From Colwellia echini (lineage in GTDB: Bacteria; Pseudomonadota; Gammaproteobacteria; Enterobacterales; Alteromonadaceae): 64,000 nt of DNA. Of this stretch, positions 1-8,064 are shown in pieces; positions within the stretch are counted from its first letter, which is position 1, and each line of letters opens with the position of its first letter. Under the pieces are notes generated by a model. It worked only from the letters and a program-made list of their open reading frames with translations, made no database searches and was not told the DNA's origin. Made by a program: the position numbers and the translations under genes. Location: contig NZ_PJAI02000008.1 of the NCBI RefSeq assembly GCF_002843355.2, forward strand, positions 62,001 through 126,000. The letters are read 5' to 3'.

Positions 1-2
1 TG

Positions 3-773
3 ACAGCTTATGCCGATTTAGACTCGTCTATTATTGATGAACTACCACCCGGTAGAACACCAATCAACACTGTTGCATTGCCTGATTTACGCCGCGATGA
101 CGTAGTTGAACGTATTCGTAAAGGCTGTGTTGAAGATGGCAGACAAGCTTATTGGGTGTGTACACTGATTGAAGAGTCTGAGGTTTTACAATGCCAAGCC
201 GCTGAAGACACTGCGTTATTATTACAAGAACAACTACCCGAGCTGAAAATTGGCTTAGTCCATGGGCGAATGAAAGCCGCGGAAAAACAACAAGTGATGG
301 ACACTTTCAAAAAAGGTGATTTACATTTACTTGTTGCTACTACGGTAATTGAAGTAGGCGTAGACGTGCCTAACTCTAGTTTAATGGTAATTGAAAATCC
401 TGAGCGATTAGGCTTAGCGCAGCTGCATCAATTACGTGGTCGTGTTGGTCGTGGCTCGGTTGCTTCTTTCTGTGTATTGCTATACAAAGCACCGTTATCA
501 AAAACCGCGACCAAACGTTTAGCTGTTTTGCGTGAAAGTAATGATGGTTTTGTTATCGCCGAAAAAGATTTAGAAATACGCGGCCCAGGAGAATTACTCG
601 GTACTAAACAAACGGGTTTAGCTGACTTGAAAATTGCCGATTTATTACGAGATGGTTATTTAATTCCTGAAATAAAACAAAAAGCCTATTTATTATCACG
701 CCAGTACCCTGATTACGCACAAGCATTGATCCATCGTTGGCTAGGTAATAAAGAACGCTATTCAAACGCTTAA
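3..773 (+). CDS. recG: ATP-dependent DNA helicase RecG, C-terminal part (5' end outside the window)
   Basis: RecG is a superfamily-2 helicase that remodels stalled replication forks and Holliday junctions. The reading frame is open from base 3, and residues upstream of the first ATG (TAYADLDSSIIDELPPGR, then TP) already match RecG, so the gene begins before the window. About 256 residues remain. They cover the second helicase lobe, with the motif V/VI region (ATTVIEVGVDVPN, then QLHQLRGRVGRG) and the RecG C-terminal wedge-side tail (GPGELLGTKQTGL). It ends in TAA and is followed by a good intrinsic terminator. The family call is very secure. Only the missing N-terminal part (wedge/OB domain and Walker A) cannot be judged. 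Confidence 0.97.
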   Translation, partial: TAYADLDSSIIDELPPGRTPINTVALPDLRRDDVVERIRKGCVEDGRQAYWVCTLIEESEVLQCQAAEDTALLLQEQLPELKIGLVHGRMKAAEKQQVMDTFKKGDLHLLVATTVIEVGVDVPNSSLMVIENPERLGLAQLHQLRGRVGRGSVASFCVLLYKAPLSKTATKRLAVLRESNDGFVIAEKDLEIRGPGELLGTKQTGLADLKIADLLRDGYLIPEIKQKAYLLSRQYPDYAQALIHRWLGNKERYSNA

Positions 774-798
774 GGTTTAGAGACTATACCCTAGGCTT

Positions 799-821
799 TA
801 GGGGCTAGCCCCTAGTTTTTT
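799..821 (+). terminator. Intrinsic terminator after recG
   Basis: A self-complementary 16-mer (TAGGGGCTAGCCCCTA, 799-814) is followed by G and a run of six T. It lies 26 bases after the recG stop codon, which fits rho-independent termination. The surrounding bases repeat CTAG/CCTAG words, so larger alternative folds are possible. Confidence 0.65.
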
Positions 822-850
822 ACCTAGAGCCTAGCTCTTAATCACCTTCG

Positions 851-871
851 TTCCCACGCTCCGCGTGGTAA
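851..871. repeat. GC-rich intergenic palindrome (CCACGC-TCC-GCGTGG)
   Basis: In an AT-rich intergenic stretch, CCACGC and GCGTGG form a perfect 6-bp stem around TCC. It extends to 9 bp with one mismatch, TTCCCACGC against GCGTGGTAA. The right edge abuts the stop codon of the minus-strand gene at 878. From memory, a very similar word (GTTCCCACGCTCTGCGTGGG) recurs between genes in many proteobacteria. Only one copy is visible here, so repeat status is inferred. Confidence 0.5.
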
Positions 872-877
872 TGCATA

Positions 878-1513
878 TTAAGCCGCTTTAACTGTTTCTT
901 TTGGTGTTTCCTCATACCAATCAGTCATTTCATCATACATTTCACCTTTAAGAAGATAGTATGGTGATTTGTAATAAATTTTAATGTCATGAAATGGGTC
1001 GGTAACAATTTTGCAAAACCATACACAGCCTGATTGCACACCCATTAATTTGAACAAGTGCAGCGTACGAAAAATAATGGCGCCAAAACCAATAAACAAC
1101 CATGATAGTGCAACGTGATTTAGATATTGCTCAAACGTTACGCCGCTTACATCAAGTAAACCAAACAGATTAGGACTAAAGTATAAAACCACAGGCGCAG
1201 CAGCCCAAATAGATAACAACACCACTTTGCGCTGTAGGTTGTACCCTACTTTTATACTTTCTTTATAGTCATGCGTTGCTTCATTGACTTTGTCATAGGT
1301 TTTTGGCTCAAAAAAGAAATGCCCTGTTTGACGTAAGGTCATTGATAACAACCAACCAACAAGCGCTGCCGCAGCTGGAGAGTAAAAAATAAGAATATAA
1401 CTTGCTACAAAACAGCAAGCGCTTAACAAGTGTAGAAATTGATTGATGCGATTATGATGATAAAAGCGGTGATCATCCCAGCGTTGTTTTTGTAATTCTT
1501 CTAAAAATGTCAT
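878..1513 (-). CDS. Small polytopic membrane protein, DUF962/Mpo1-like
   Basis: This 211-residue protein has about four hydrophobic segments (roughly residues 26-60 and 96-165) and a polar His-rich N-terminus (RFYHHNRINQFLH). The HHNRINQFLH and GHFFFEP elements resemble the paired His motifs of the DUF962/Mpo1 family. Yeast Mpo1 of that family is an Fe-dependent dioxygenase acting on 2-hydroxy fatty acids. The similarity is recognised by eye and is modest, so no substrate is proposed. The ATG at 1513 is preceded by AAAGGA at good spacing. The gene faces recG convergently and lies just downstream of the lipid-type cluster at 1.6-7.3 kb, separated from it by 87 bases, so a link to membrane lipids is possible but unproven. 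Confidence 0.6.
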   Translation of the reverse strand: MTFLEELQKQRWDDHRFYHHNRINQFLHLLSACCFVASYILIFYSPAAAALVGWLLSMTLRQTGHFFFEPKTYDKVNEATHDYKESIKVGYNLQRKVVLLSIWAAAPVVLYFSPNLFGLLDVSGVTFEQYLNHVALSWLFIGFGAIIFRTLHLFKLMGVQSGCVWFCKIVTDPFHDIKIYYKSPYYLLKGEMYDEMTDWYEETPKETVKAA

Positions 1514-1600
1514 AAATCATCCTTTGAGTAATAATAAAATTGTTTAGTTACTATTTAGTTGCTTAATTCGCTATTCACTTAGTTCTTTTTCGCTATCAGT

Positions 1601-2605
1601 TCAATTAACCTCTGTCATTTTCTCATCATGCCCCATTAATAACGCTTGCCCCATGTTTACTCTAGTTCCACTAGTAATGCCTTCACACAGCTCATAATTA
1701 GCAGTGGCGAACAAAATAATAGTAGAGCCATGTTCGAAATATCCCATCTCATCTCCTTTGTTAAATGATGCGTTACATTCCAATTTATTGGGGCCTTTAT
1801 ATTTAAGGTTTAACGCATCTTTGAGAAAGTTAAATTTCATACAAGCAACTAGCACAGCAGCAACAGGCACCAGTGTAATGCTATGGCTTTTATGTGGCGT
1901 TTTAAGTTCAATTACTGCACGTTCATTCCGGCAAAATAATCGTTCAATGCGCTTTAAGGTGATCGGGTTTACATTCCATGTATCACCTGAAATATAAGTG
2001 ACGCTTTTCACTTCGCATTCAATTGGCGCATGAAAACGATGATACATACTCGATTTCAAACGTAGAGTGATAAACTTACCGTTTTTGTATTTGTTATTAA
2101 GATGAAAGTCAGGAATTAATTCACTTATTTCATAAGGAAAGCCTTTAGCTTGAAATACCGTTTTCCCGTCTATTTCACCGCACTCACCAACAATGGCATC
2201 ACATGGGCTGGTCACTATATCTATATCGTTATCAACCGGACGTAAACCTGGTTTTAATTCACGGGTGAAACAGTCATTCAAACTGCTGAACGACGATTTT
2301 TTAGCGTCTTCAAGTTTTAAATCTTCAGCAAAAACTTTCCACAACATAATCGACAGTTTAGTTACCAATGGCTGTTCAATTTTGCTGAACCAGCCCATAA
2401 ATAAAGTTAAATATCGGCGCGGAATGCGGTTAGTGAGTAAAAAATTTAACTGCTCTGATTTAGTTAGCTTTGATGTTTCTTGCTGCTGATTTTTTATTTC
2501 ATAACTATTTATAGAGCTACTTATCTCGCTACTTATATTGCTATTAATAGAGCTATTTTCAGGACTAGTTGCGGTGCTACTTTTATCGTTATTAGCTATA
2601 TCCAT
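1601..2605 (-). CDS. psd: Phosphatidylserine decarboxylase family proenzyme
   Basis: Psd converts phosphatidylserine to phosphatidylethanolamine using a pyruvoyl group made by self-cleavage. The key residues are present: Asp in SPCDAIV, His in YHRFHAP, and the cleavage site Gly-Ser in HGSTII (Ser about residue 294). The rest aligns well by eye with E. coli Psd (VTYISGD, LFCRNERAV, EMGYFE). It has 334 residues against 322 in E. coli. The extra length is a Ser/Asn-rich N-terminus of about 45 residues. The ATG at 2605 is preferred over an upstream TTG at 2614: it sits one base after the stop of the preceding gene and has AAAGGACGG at good spacing. It is the last gene of the three-gene cluster, not beside rsgA as in E. 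coli, so it may be a paralogue with another serine-phospholipid substrate. Confidence 0.88.
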   Translation of the reverse strand: MDIANNDKSSTATSPENSSINSNISSEISSSINSYEIKNQQQETSKLTKSEQLNFLLTNRIPRRYLTLFMGWFSKIEQPLVTKLSIMLWKVFAEDLKLEDAKKSSFSSLNDCFTRELKPGLRPVDNDIDIVTSPCDAIVGECGEIDGKTVFQAKGFPYEISELIPDFHLNNKYKNGKFITLRLKSSMYHRFHAPIECEVKSVTYISGDTWNVNPITLKRIERLFCRNERAVIELKTPHKSHSITLVPVAAVLVACMKFNFLKDALNLKYKGPNKLECNASFNKGDEMGYFEHGSTIILFATANYELCEGITSGTRVNMGQALLMGHDEKMTEVN

Positions 2606-2606
2606 A

Positions 2607-5483
2607 TTAAGCAACCGTCCTTTGCTTTATCGGCTCTATTTCTATAGATTGTTGATCTTTTATGTCTGCAATCAAACTGGCTATAGGCGGCGCAAAGTGT
2701 AGCTCCGATGTTGCATTTGTCGAGTTACCAACACTGTTGTTTGCTTTGTCTGTAGCTAAGTTATAACCCTCTGGGATATCTAAGCCAACATTAGCCATAA
2801 AGGCACTCATAATGGGCTCTGCTTGGTATTCTCCTGCACGAATAAACGCATTGTCGCGCATTGTTTTTTGCAAGTTTTCGGATTGGAAAAACTCAACAAC
2901 AGCAGCGGCCATATCAGCCTTTGTTTCACATAAAAAGCCATTTTTACCATGCTCGATTATATCTTTCGGCCCTTTACAGTTATATGCCAAGGTTGGCATA
3001 CCGTGTACAAATGATTCTAAAATCACATTACCAAAAGTGTCGAATTTTGACGGAAAAATAAATAAATCTAAGCTTAAATACAGCGCAGCCATTTGCTCTT
3101 TGCTTTGCCAACCTAAAAATGTAGCGTCTGGCATTACTTCACTAAGGGCTATTTTCAACTCATCAGTCGCAGGCCCTGAGCCAGCTATCACTAATTTAAG
3201 GTTAGGTATTTTTTCTTTGGCTTTGGCGATTATCACAGGTAGGTCAAACAAACCTTTTTCTTTGCTGATTCGACAAGCAATAAATAAAATTGGCGTATCT
3301 TGATTTGCGCCTAGCACTATGTCGCTTTTATTGCGTTTAACTATGCGTTGGTTTCTTGCTTGCGTGTGATGCGCGGTTAAAAATATTTTATCTTCATCAA
3401 GTTGCATTTCGTGACTACTAAGCCATTGCTGATGCTCGCTATTTAACACAAATATACCGTCAAAGCGGTTATACAAGGCGCGCATTAAACGGCGTACCCG
3501 ATCACGTTCATATTGATTTAATTCTGTACCATGCTTAATAAAATCAATCCAATCGGTGTGCATAAAAAAGTAGTTAGGTACGTTAAACATTTGTTGTAAA
3601 AACAACGACACTAACGCCATAGGCCCTTCGGTAGAGCAAATAATACGGTCGTAACCTCCTTGGTAGAATATTTGCGCAATGGCCATCAAATCAGGAATAC
3701 GAATTTCTTGTTCGCCAAACTTTTTCACCATAAAGGTAGTGATGGGTTTAACCACATATAAATGCGGTTCAGGCATTATATGGTTATCACACACCAGAAA
3801 GTCGATGGGTAAATTAGCTCTTTGTGCTTCCGCTAATTTTCCTGAAAGTGAATTAGATACACCGTTTTTATCACGCAAAGTGTCAGTTAAATACAAAGCG
3901 CGTTTGGGGTGGCTATTTTTACCTATTTGCTTGGAAAAATCGTTAAGCAATACTCGGTTTTGATACAAAACACGAGTTGAAGCTAAAGATGCTGCAGCTA
4001 ATAGCGTAGTAATTAAAAAAGGGAAAGAGACTTTATCTAACAATTTTTCAATATTGATATTACTGAGGTTGTCTTGCCCCTTGCTGCTCCCTAAAAATAG
4101 GGCTGTAAGTTGGCTAGGAATTTCAAATTTACGAGTTATTTCTTCTGTGGTGAAGCTTTCTAGTTTTGGCCCTTTGTTATTGGCAAGCACACCTTCAATA
4201 CTGTCTGCTATATGTTCGTTCAAACGAGTGAACAAACCATTTATTGATGAATTAACGGTTGTGGCAAAAGCTTCTGGCGAATGTTTTTTGCTTTCGGCTA
4301 TTTGTTCTAAATATTCAATACAAAAACGAAACTTTTTAGGTACATTCCATTTAATTAATTTACTCGGTTTTTTACCTTGCATCGCATCATGGATAAATCC
4401 AAAGAACTTCATCGCATATTTATTTTTTTGCATTTCAAGCAAAATATTACTTACCGCAAAACAGCCTACTTTATCTAACGGAGAGCCGCGGTGTAACATA
4501 ATACGGAAAAAACCTGGGTCTTCTATTTTAGTGGCAACCTGTGAGAAATAATCAAGCAATGCGATATTTAATTTCTCGTTTTCAGCCACTTGGCCAAATA
4601 CTGCAACATTACCTTTTTTAATAGCTTCAAGGGCGAGTGATGACGCGCTTTGTGTTTTCAAACGTTGTTGTAGGTTTTCAACATATAACTTTGAACCACA
4701 TTGACCAGCAAAAATACCGGTATGATCGTCAGAGCCACCGGTTAATATTTTATCTTGGTAGGGATCAACAGCAAAATCATAAGGATTCAAGTCATGTTTA
4801 GCGGCATAAGCAATAATTTTTTCACTCGTTAGGCTTTGTGCCCAATTCAAAGTTAATACACTTTGCCATAAATCACGTTGCCCATTTAATACTTCAAAGC
4901 GTGAAAAAATAACGGCAAATTTTTCGAATAAGCCAATATCTATTTTTTCATTTCGAGTATAAAAATAAAGCGGATGCGGAAGTATTACTGGAATGTCATT
5001 TTTAGCGGCGTATTTTAAAAAACTATAAACATCACTACGTAACTCATTTAATATAGTTTCTTGCTCTTTATTAAAACCATAGGTTAATACGTGTATAAAC
5101 AAATCATATTCGGGGAAGTAGCAAGTAAATTCTGCAGCAACTAATACATCTTCGCCCTTGGCAATTAAATCCCAACATGAACGAGCATTGTTATGATTGG
5201 TTACCGTAAATACATCGCAGTTATTTTTCTTTAGTAATTTAGCTAGCTTTTTGGTTTTCAACCATGTTTCAGGCAAGCGTAAAATACGCCCCCATAATTC
5301 GTCAGGTATATCGCTGTTATGATCATGGCAATGTAAATCAAGGGTTAAGCAATTTTCTGGCGAATACTTAGATTTTTGTTCAGTTAAGAATTTTTCAAAT
5401 TCATTTTTTAATGATAAGCGAAAGTCGCAAGTTATTGGCGTACTAAATTGTTCAGCTGGTATAGATGTCTTTGAATTATTCAT
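2607..5483 (-). CDS. PHP-domain phosphoesterase fused to a GT4-type glycosyltransferase
   Basis: Two enzymes share one 958-residue chain. Residues about 45-300 form a PHP metal-dependent phosphoesterase domain with the expected ligands: DLHCHDHNSD, Glu in VAAEFTC, His in ILPHPLY and the SDDH pair in GGSDDHTG. Residues about 300-530 are a helical linker. Residues about 535-905 form a GT-B glycosyltransferase, with the donor-site stretch FPSKFDTFGNVILESF preceded by ISKEKGLFDLP and LVIAGSGP. I see no signal peptide. A Thr/Ser/Asn-rich tail ends the protein. The ATG at 5483 has GGGAAG just upstream, and the stop is one base from the psd start, so the two are probably translationally coupled. The fusion suggests a sugar is transferred and a phosphate removed on one intermediate. 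The substrate is unknown. Confidence 0.85.
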   Translation of the reverse strand: MNNSKTSIPAEQFSTPITCDFRLSLKNEFEKFLTEQKSKYSPENCLTLDLHCHDHNSDIPDELWGRILRLPETWLKTKKLAKLLKKNNCDVFTVTNHNNARSCWDLIAKGEDVLVAAEFTCYFPEYDLFIHVLTYGFNKEQETILNELRSDVYSFLKYAAKNDIPVILPHPLYFYTRNEKIDIGLFEKFAVIFSRFEVLNGQRDLWQSVLTLNWAQSLTSEKIIAYAAKHDLNPYDFAVDPYQDKILTGGSDDHTGIFAGQCGSKLYVENLQQRLKTQSASSLALEAIKKGNVAVFGQVAENEKLNIALLDYFSQVATKIEDPGFFRIMLHRGSPLDKVGCFAVSNILLEMQKNKYAMKFFGFIHDAMQGKKPSKLIKWNVPKKFRFCIEYLEQIAESKKHSPEAFATTVNSSINGLFTRLNEHIADSIEGVLANNKGPKLESFTTEEITRKFEIPSQLTALFLGSSKGQDNLSNINIEKLLDKVSFPFLITTLLAAASLASTRVLYQNRVLLNDFSKQIGKNSHPKRALYLTDTLRDKNGVSNSLSGKLAEAQRANLPIDFLVCDNHIMPEPHLYVVKPITTFMVKKFGEQEIRIPDLMAIAQIFYQGGYDRIICSTEGPMALVSLFLQQMFNVPNYFFMHTDWIDFIKHGTELNQYERDRVRRLMRALYNRFDGIFVLNSEHQQWLSSHEMQLDEDKIFLTAHHTQARNQRIVKRNKSDIVLGANQDTPILFIACRISKEKGLFDLPVIIAKAKEKIPNLKLVIAGSGPATDELKIALSEVMPDATFLGWQSKEQMAALYLSLDLFIFPSKFDTFGNVILESFVHGMPTLAYNCKGPKDIIEHGKNGFLCETKADMAAAVVEFFQSENLQKTMRDNAFIRAGEYQAEPIMSAFMANVGLDIPEGYNLATDKANNSVGNSTNATSELHFAPPIASLIADIKDQQSIEIEPIKQRTVA

Positions 5484-5497
5484 TAACTTCCCTTTTT

Positions 5498-5514
5498 CAC
5501 TCTCAGTTAGAGTG
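5498..5514 (-). promoter_or_regulatory. Short hairpin upstream of the PHP-glycosyltransferase gene
   Basis: CACTCT and AGAGTG form a perfect 6-bp stem around a five-base loop in the 77-base gap between the aminotransferase gene and the PHP-GT gene. On the transcript it ends about 14 bases before the start codon, next to the GGGAAG ribosome-binding site. It could modulate translation or be chance. Confidence 0.3.
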
Positions 5515-5560
5515 CTTAGCTTGAATGTTTGGTTAGTGTGCTGTTCATTAATTATATTGT

Positions 5561-7333
5561 TTAGCTACTTTTTACCGTGTTAACTGACTTAAGCGTTTTA
5601 ACTGCCTTAGTTGTTTTTAACATTAACGGGCTAGGAAAAAACTTAGCCAGCAACGGTGAATATGCCGATACCATGTCGTATACAAACTGCTGTTTTATGC
5701 TTTTATTGGTTAAAGTGCTTGATTGCCACCACCAACCGTCTGCTGCCATTTGTTGCGCCGCAGTGATAAATTGTTCAATAACTTGGTCAAAGTCTGCGTC
5801 GGTAAAATCGAAGCTCATAATCATTCTGCCGCTACCAATCCAGCTCAGCTCTAATTGGTTAGCACGTAAATAAAACTGAAACATCCAGTTATAACGGCTA
5901 GGTTTGGTATAAATAACCGACAAAATACTTTGCATATTGGTTATTTTTAAAGGTAAATCGGCTTGTTGCAAACATTGGTTAAACTTAGCAACACGTTTAT
6001 CCCATACCGATTCAATATTTTTATATTGTTGTTGAATGTCAGGCTGTTGAATGCGAGTTAAAAATTCATTCATTGCTGCCATCACATAAGGATGTGAATT
6101 AAACGTGCCACGCGCTAATGACACATGCGCGGGTTGTTTATCTTTATAGCGTTTCATTAACGCATGGCTACTAGCAACAACGCCTATGGGCAAACCTCCA
6201 CCAATAGTTTTACCGTAAGTCACCATGTCTGCTTGTACATCAAAATACTGTTGTGCGCCGCGATAACCCAAGCGAAACCCGGTAAACACTTCGTCAAAAA
6301 TAAGTACTATGTTTCTTTGTGTACAAATTTCTCGAATACGTTTTAACCAATCGCTATAAGCGGCTTTGTTAAAATTGGTGGCGCGTAAACTACCAATTAA
6401 GCCAACATCCGAAGCTGAATCAGCATTAGGATGAAAAGCTTGTAGCGGATTAATTAATACGCAAGCGATGTCATTGCGTGTAGATAAAACATGCAGGGTT
6501 TGCTCGCTTTGGTCGTTTAAGGTGTAAACGTCATTTACGTCTCGTTGATTACCAACACCAGGCTGCACTCCGTCCCACCAGCCATGATAAGCACCACAGA
6601 AGCGAACTAAATATTTTTTTCCGGTGTTATATCGAGCAAGCCTAACTGCCTGCATTACTGCTTCAGTACCCGACATGTGAAACGACACTTCTTCAAGACC
6701 TGATATACGCTTAATAAAATCAACATTTTCAGCAATAATTGGATGATATGGCCCTAATACAGGTCCTAATTCAGCAACACGTTTACTACCTGCTGAAATG
6801 CAGCTTTTATAAAAATCATAGCCAAAAACATTCACTCCATATGAGCCTGAAAGGTCATAACGCCAGTTACCGTCTAAGTCTTTAATTTTCGTGCCTTGCG
6901 TTTCTTTAACAATATTACTTAAGGTAAAAGGTTGAGGTAACTGATTTCTAAATGGGAAGGGCACCCGATAATTACTAGTGAATTGTAAATCAGACACGCT
7001 TTGCTGCAGGCCGTATGAAAACTCAATTGTTTTGGGAGATTGCGCCGCCATTCGATCTTTTAACTGATGAAATGCTTGTTTACGTTGTGTTGCTATATTG
7101 ATTGGTGCGCCATCTACCGCAAAGTAGCTGTCTTCTTTGTATTCAAAAAATTTAACTTGTTTAGCTAACCGACGAGACCATTTACTGTGGCCTCTAAGTG
7201 ATGGGTGTTTAGCTTTTGATAATGCTAAACGAATGCGAATTTTATTAAGCAGATATATTATTAACCCAAAAATTGCGATAATTTGTGCGATTTCTATGGT
7301 AATTGCTATGCTATTTGTTTCTTCCATTAACAT
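5561..7333 (-). CDS. Membrane-anchored class-III PLP aminotransferase, glutamate-1-semialdehyde aminomutase-like
   Basis: The protein has a hydrophobic N-terminal segment (about residues 8-30), a basic linker and a complete fold-type-I class-III aminotransferase domain. Landmarks are SGTEAVMQAVRLAR and AYHGWWDG (phosphate/PLP pocket), IFDEVFTGFR (PLP-pairing Asp) and TYGKTIGGG (Schiff-base Lys). Domain similarity is closest to HemL. At about 590 residues it is much longer than HemL (about 430), and the membrane anchor is unlike a cytosolic haem enzyme. The longest frame starts with TTG at 7339; ATG at 7333 or 7327 are better starts, though none has a strong ribosome-binding site. It is the first gene of the cluster with PHP-GT and psd. 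Transfer or isomerisation of an amino group on a lipid-linked intermediate is inference. Confidence 0.82.
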   Translation of the reverse strand: MLMEETNSIAITIEIAQIIAIFGLIIYLLNKIRIRLALSKAKHPSLRGHSKWSRRLAKQVKFFEYKEDSYFAVDGAPINIATQRKQAFHQLKDRMAAQSPKTIEFSYGLQQSVSDLQFTSNYRVPFPFRNQLPQPFTLSNIVKETQGTKIKDLDGNWRYDLSGSYGVNVFGYDFYKSCISAGSKRVAELGPVLGPYHPIIAENVDFIKRISGLEEVSFHMSGTEAVMQAVRLARYNTGKKYLVRFCGAYHGWWDGVQPGVGNQRDVNDVYTLNDQSEQTLHVLSTRNDIACVLINPLQAFHPNADSASDVGLIGSLRATNFNKAAYSDWLKRIREICTQRNIVLIFDEVFTGFRLGYRGAQQYFDVQADMVTYGKTIGGGLPIGVVASSHALMKRYKDKQPAHVSLARGTFNSHPYVMAAMNEFLTRIQQPDIQQQYKNIESVWDKRVAKFNQCLQQADLPLKITNMQSILSVIYTKPSRYNWMFQFYLRANQLELSWIGSGRMIMSFDFTDADFDQVIEQFITAAQQMAADGWWWQSSTLTNKSIKQQFVYDMVSAYSPLLAKFFPSPLMLKTTKAVKTLKSVNTVKSS

Positions 7334-7598
7334 GTCCAATTCACTAATTTATAGCAAAAGTAGCATGCTTATTTGAACTATTTATTTCGATTTGATTGCG
7401 GTTTTATAGTACTTTTATTGCACAAATATTTCAGCGATAGATTAACTGAAAATTATACTCTAGTGGCTTAGATGAACTTAAATTCAGGTTTTTCGTTCCA
7501 TTCCTTAAATCTTAAAGTGATAAAAAATAACATTTTAAAGCATCGAATTAATGCAATAAATTCAATATCTGCTCTACATCACAGTCAACAAGCAATTA

Positions 7599-7612
7599 TG
7601 CATACGTATTCA
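7599..7612. promoter_or_regulatory. LacI-type operator-like site 1
   Basis: TGCATACGTATTCA is a near-perfect palindrome centred on CG, in the TGnnnnCGnnnnCA form typical of LacI/GalR-family operators. It is the exact reverse complement of the site at 7901-7914, and the identity extends a few bases beyond the 14-mer (TTTTGAATACGTATGCAT on the opposite strand). No LacI-type gene is in the window. Confidence 0.55.
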
Positions 7613-7900
7613 AAAGTATAATTTTTACACACAAAAGTCTCCTTCCTTAATTAAAAGTAATTATAGAAATAATTAAACATCCACTACCTAATACATATTC
7701 ATCTTACCACTACCCACAGCTCAAAATAAAATACTAACACATTGTTTAATATAGTTTTAACTTCTACACTTAGGAGGTTATTTACAAACTAACGCTTAAT
7801 TTTTTGTTAATTAAAATGCTAACCTAAAATTATTTTACCTAACGTTCATAGCTATTTTTAGTTTTGGTTTTTAGCAGTAATACTCGTCGCATCGATATTT

Positions 7901-7914
7901 TGAATACGTATGCA
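7901..7914. promoter_or_regulatory. LacI-type operator-like site 2
   Basis: TGAATACGTATGCA is the inverted partner of the site at 7599-7612. It lies about 150 bases before the TonB-receptor start codon, at the place expected for a promoter-proximal operator. The two centres are about 302 bp apart, a spacing compatible with looping repression. The regulator identity is inferred from operator shape only. Confidence 0.6.
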
Positions 7915-7955
7915 TCGTCTATTATTAGCAAGATTAGCGCTTTATATTAAGTTAT

Positions 7956-7972
7956 CCATTCAACATGAATGG
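7956..7972 (+). promoter_or_regulatory. Inverted repeat in the receptor leader
   Basis: CCATTCA and TGAATGG form a perfect 7-bp inverted repeat around ACA, about 90 bases before the receptor start. It may be a protein-binding site or an mRNA hairpin. Confidence 0.35.
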
Positions 7973-8009
7973 TTACAAATAATTACTAACATAAAACAAA
8001 CAAAAATTA

Positions 8010-8026
8010 TCAGTGCGGATCACTGA
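8010..8026 (+). promoter_or_regulatory. Hairpin just upstream of the receptor ribosome-binding site
   Basis: TCAGTG and CACTGA pair perfectly around CGGAT, ending 24 bases before GGGGAG. The position would suit control of translation or mRNA stability. Confidence 0.35.
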
Positions 8027-8064
8027 AAAAATAGCTGACATGGATGATTTGGGGAGAACATATA

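Larger units (their letters stand above)
7334..8064. other. Divergent intergenic region upstream of the aminotransferase and TonB-receptor genes
   Basis: No protein-coding gene is visible in these 730 AT-rich bases. The region must hold the promoters of both divergent transcripts. I see two LacI-type operator-like 14-mers about 300 bp apart (7599-7612, 7901-7914) and two small hairpins closer to the receptor gene (7956-7972, 8010-8026). The ribosome-binding site GGGGAG at 8051-8056 belongs to the receptor gene. Confidence 0.8.

Noticed and set aside
5561..7333. Haem-pathway hemL
   Set aside because: Membrane anchor, about 150 extra residues and lipid/glycan neighbours argue against the cytosolic haem enzyme.
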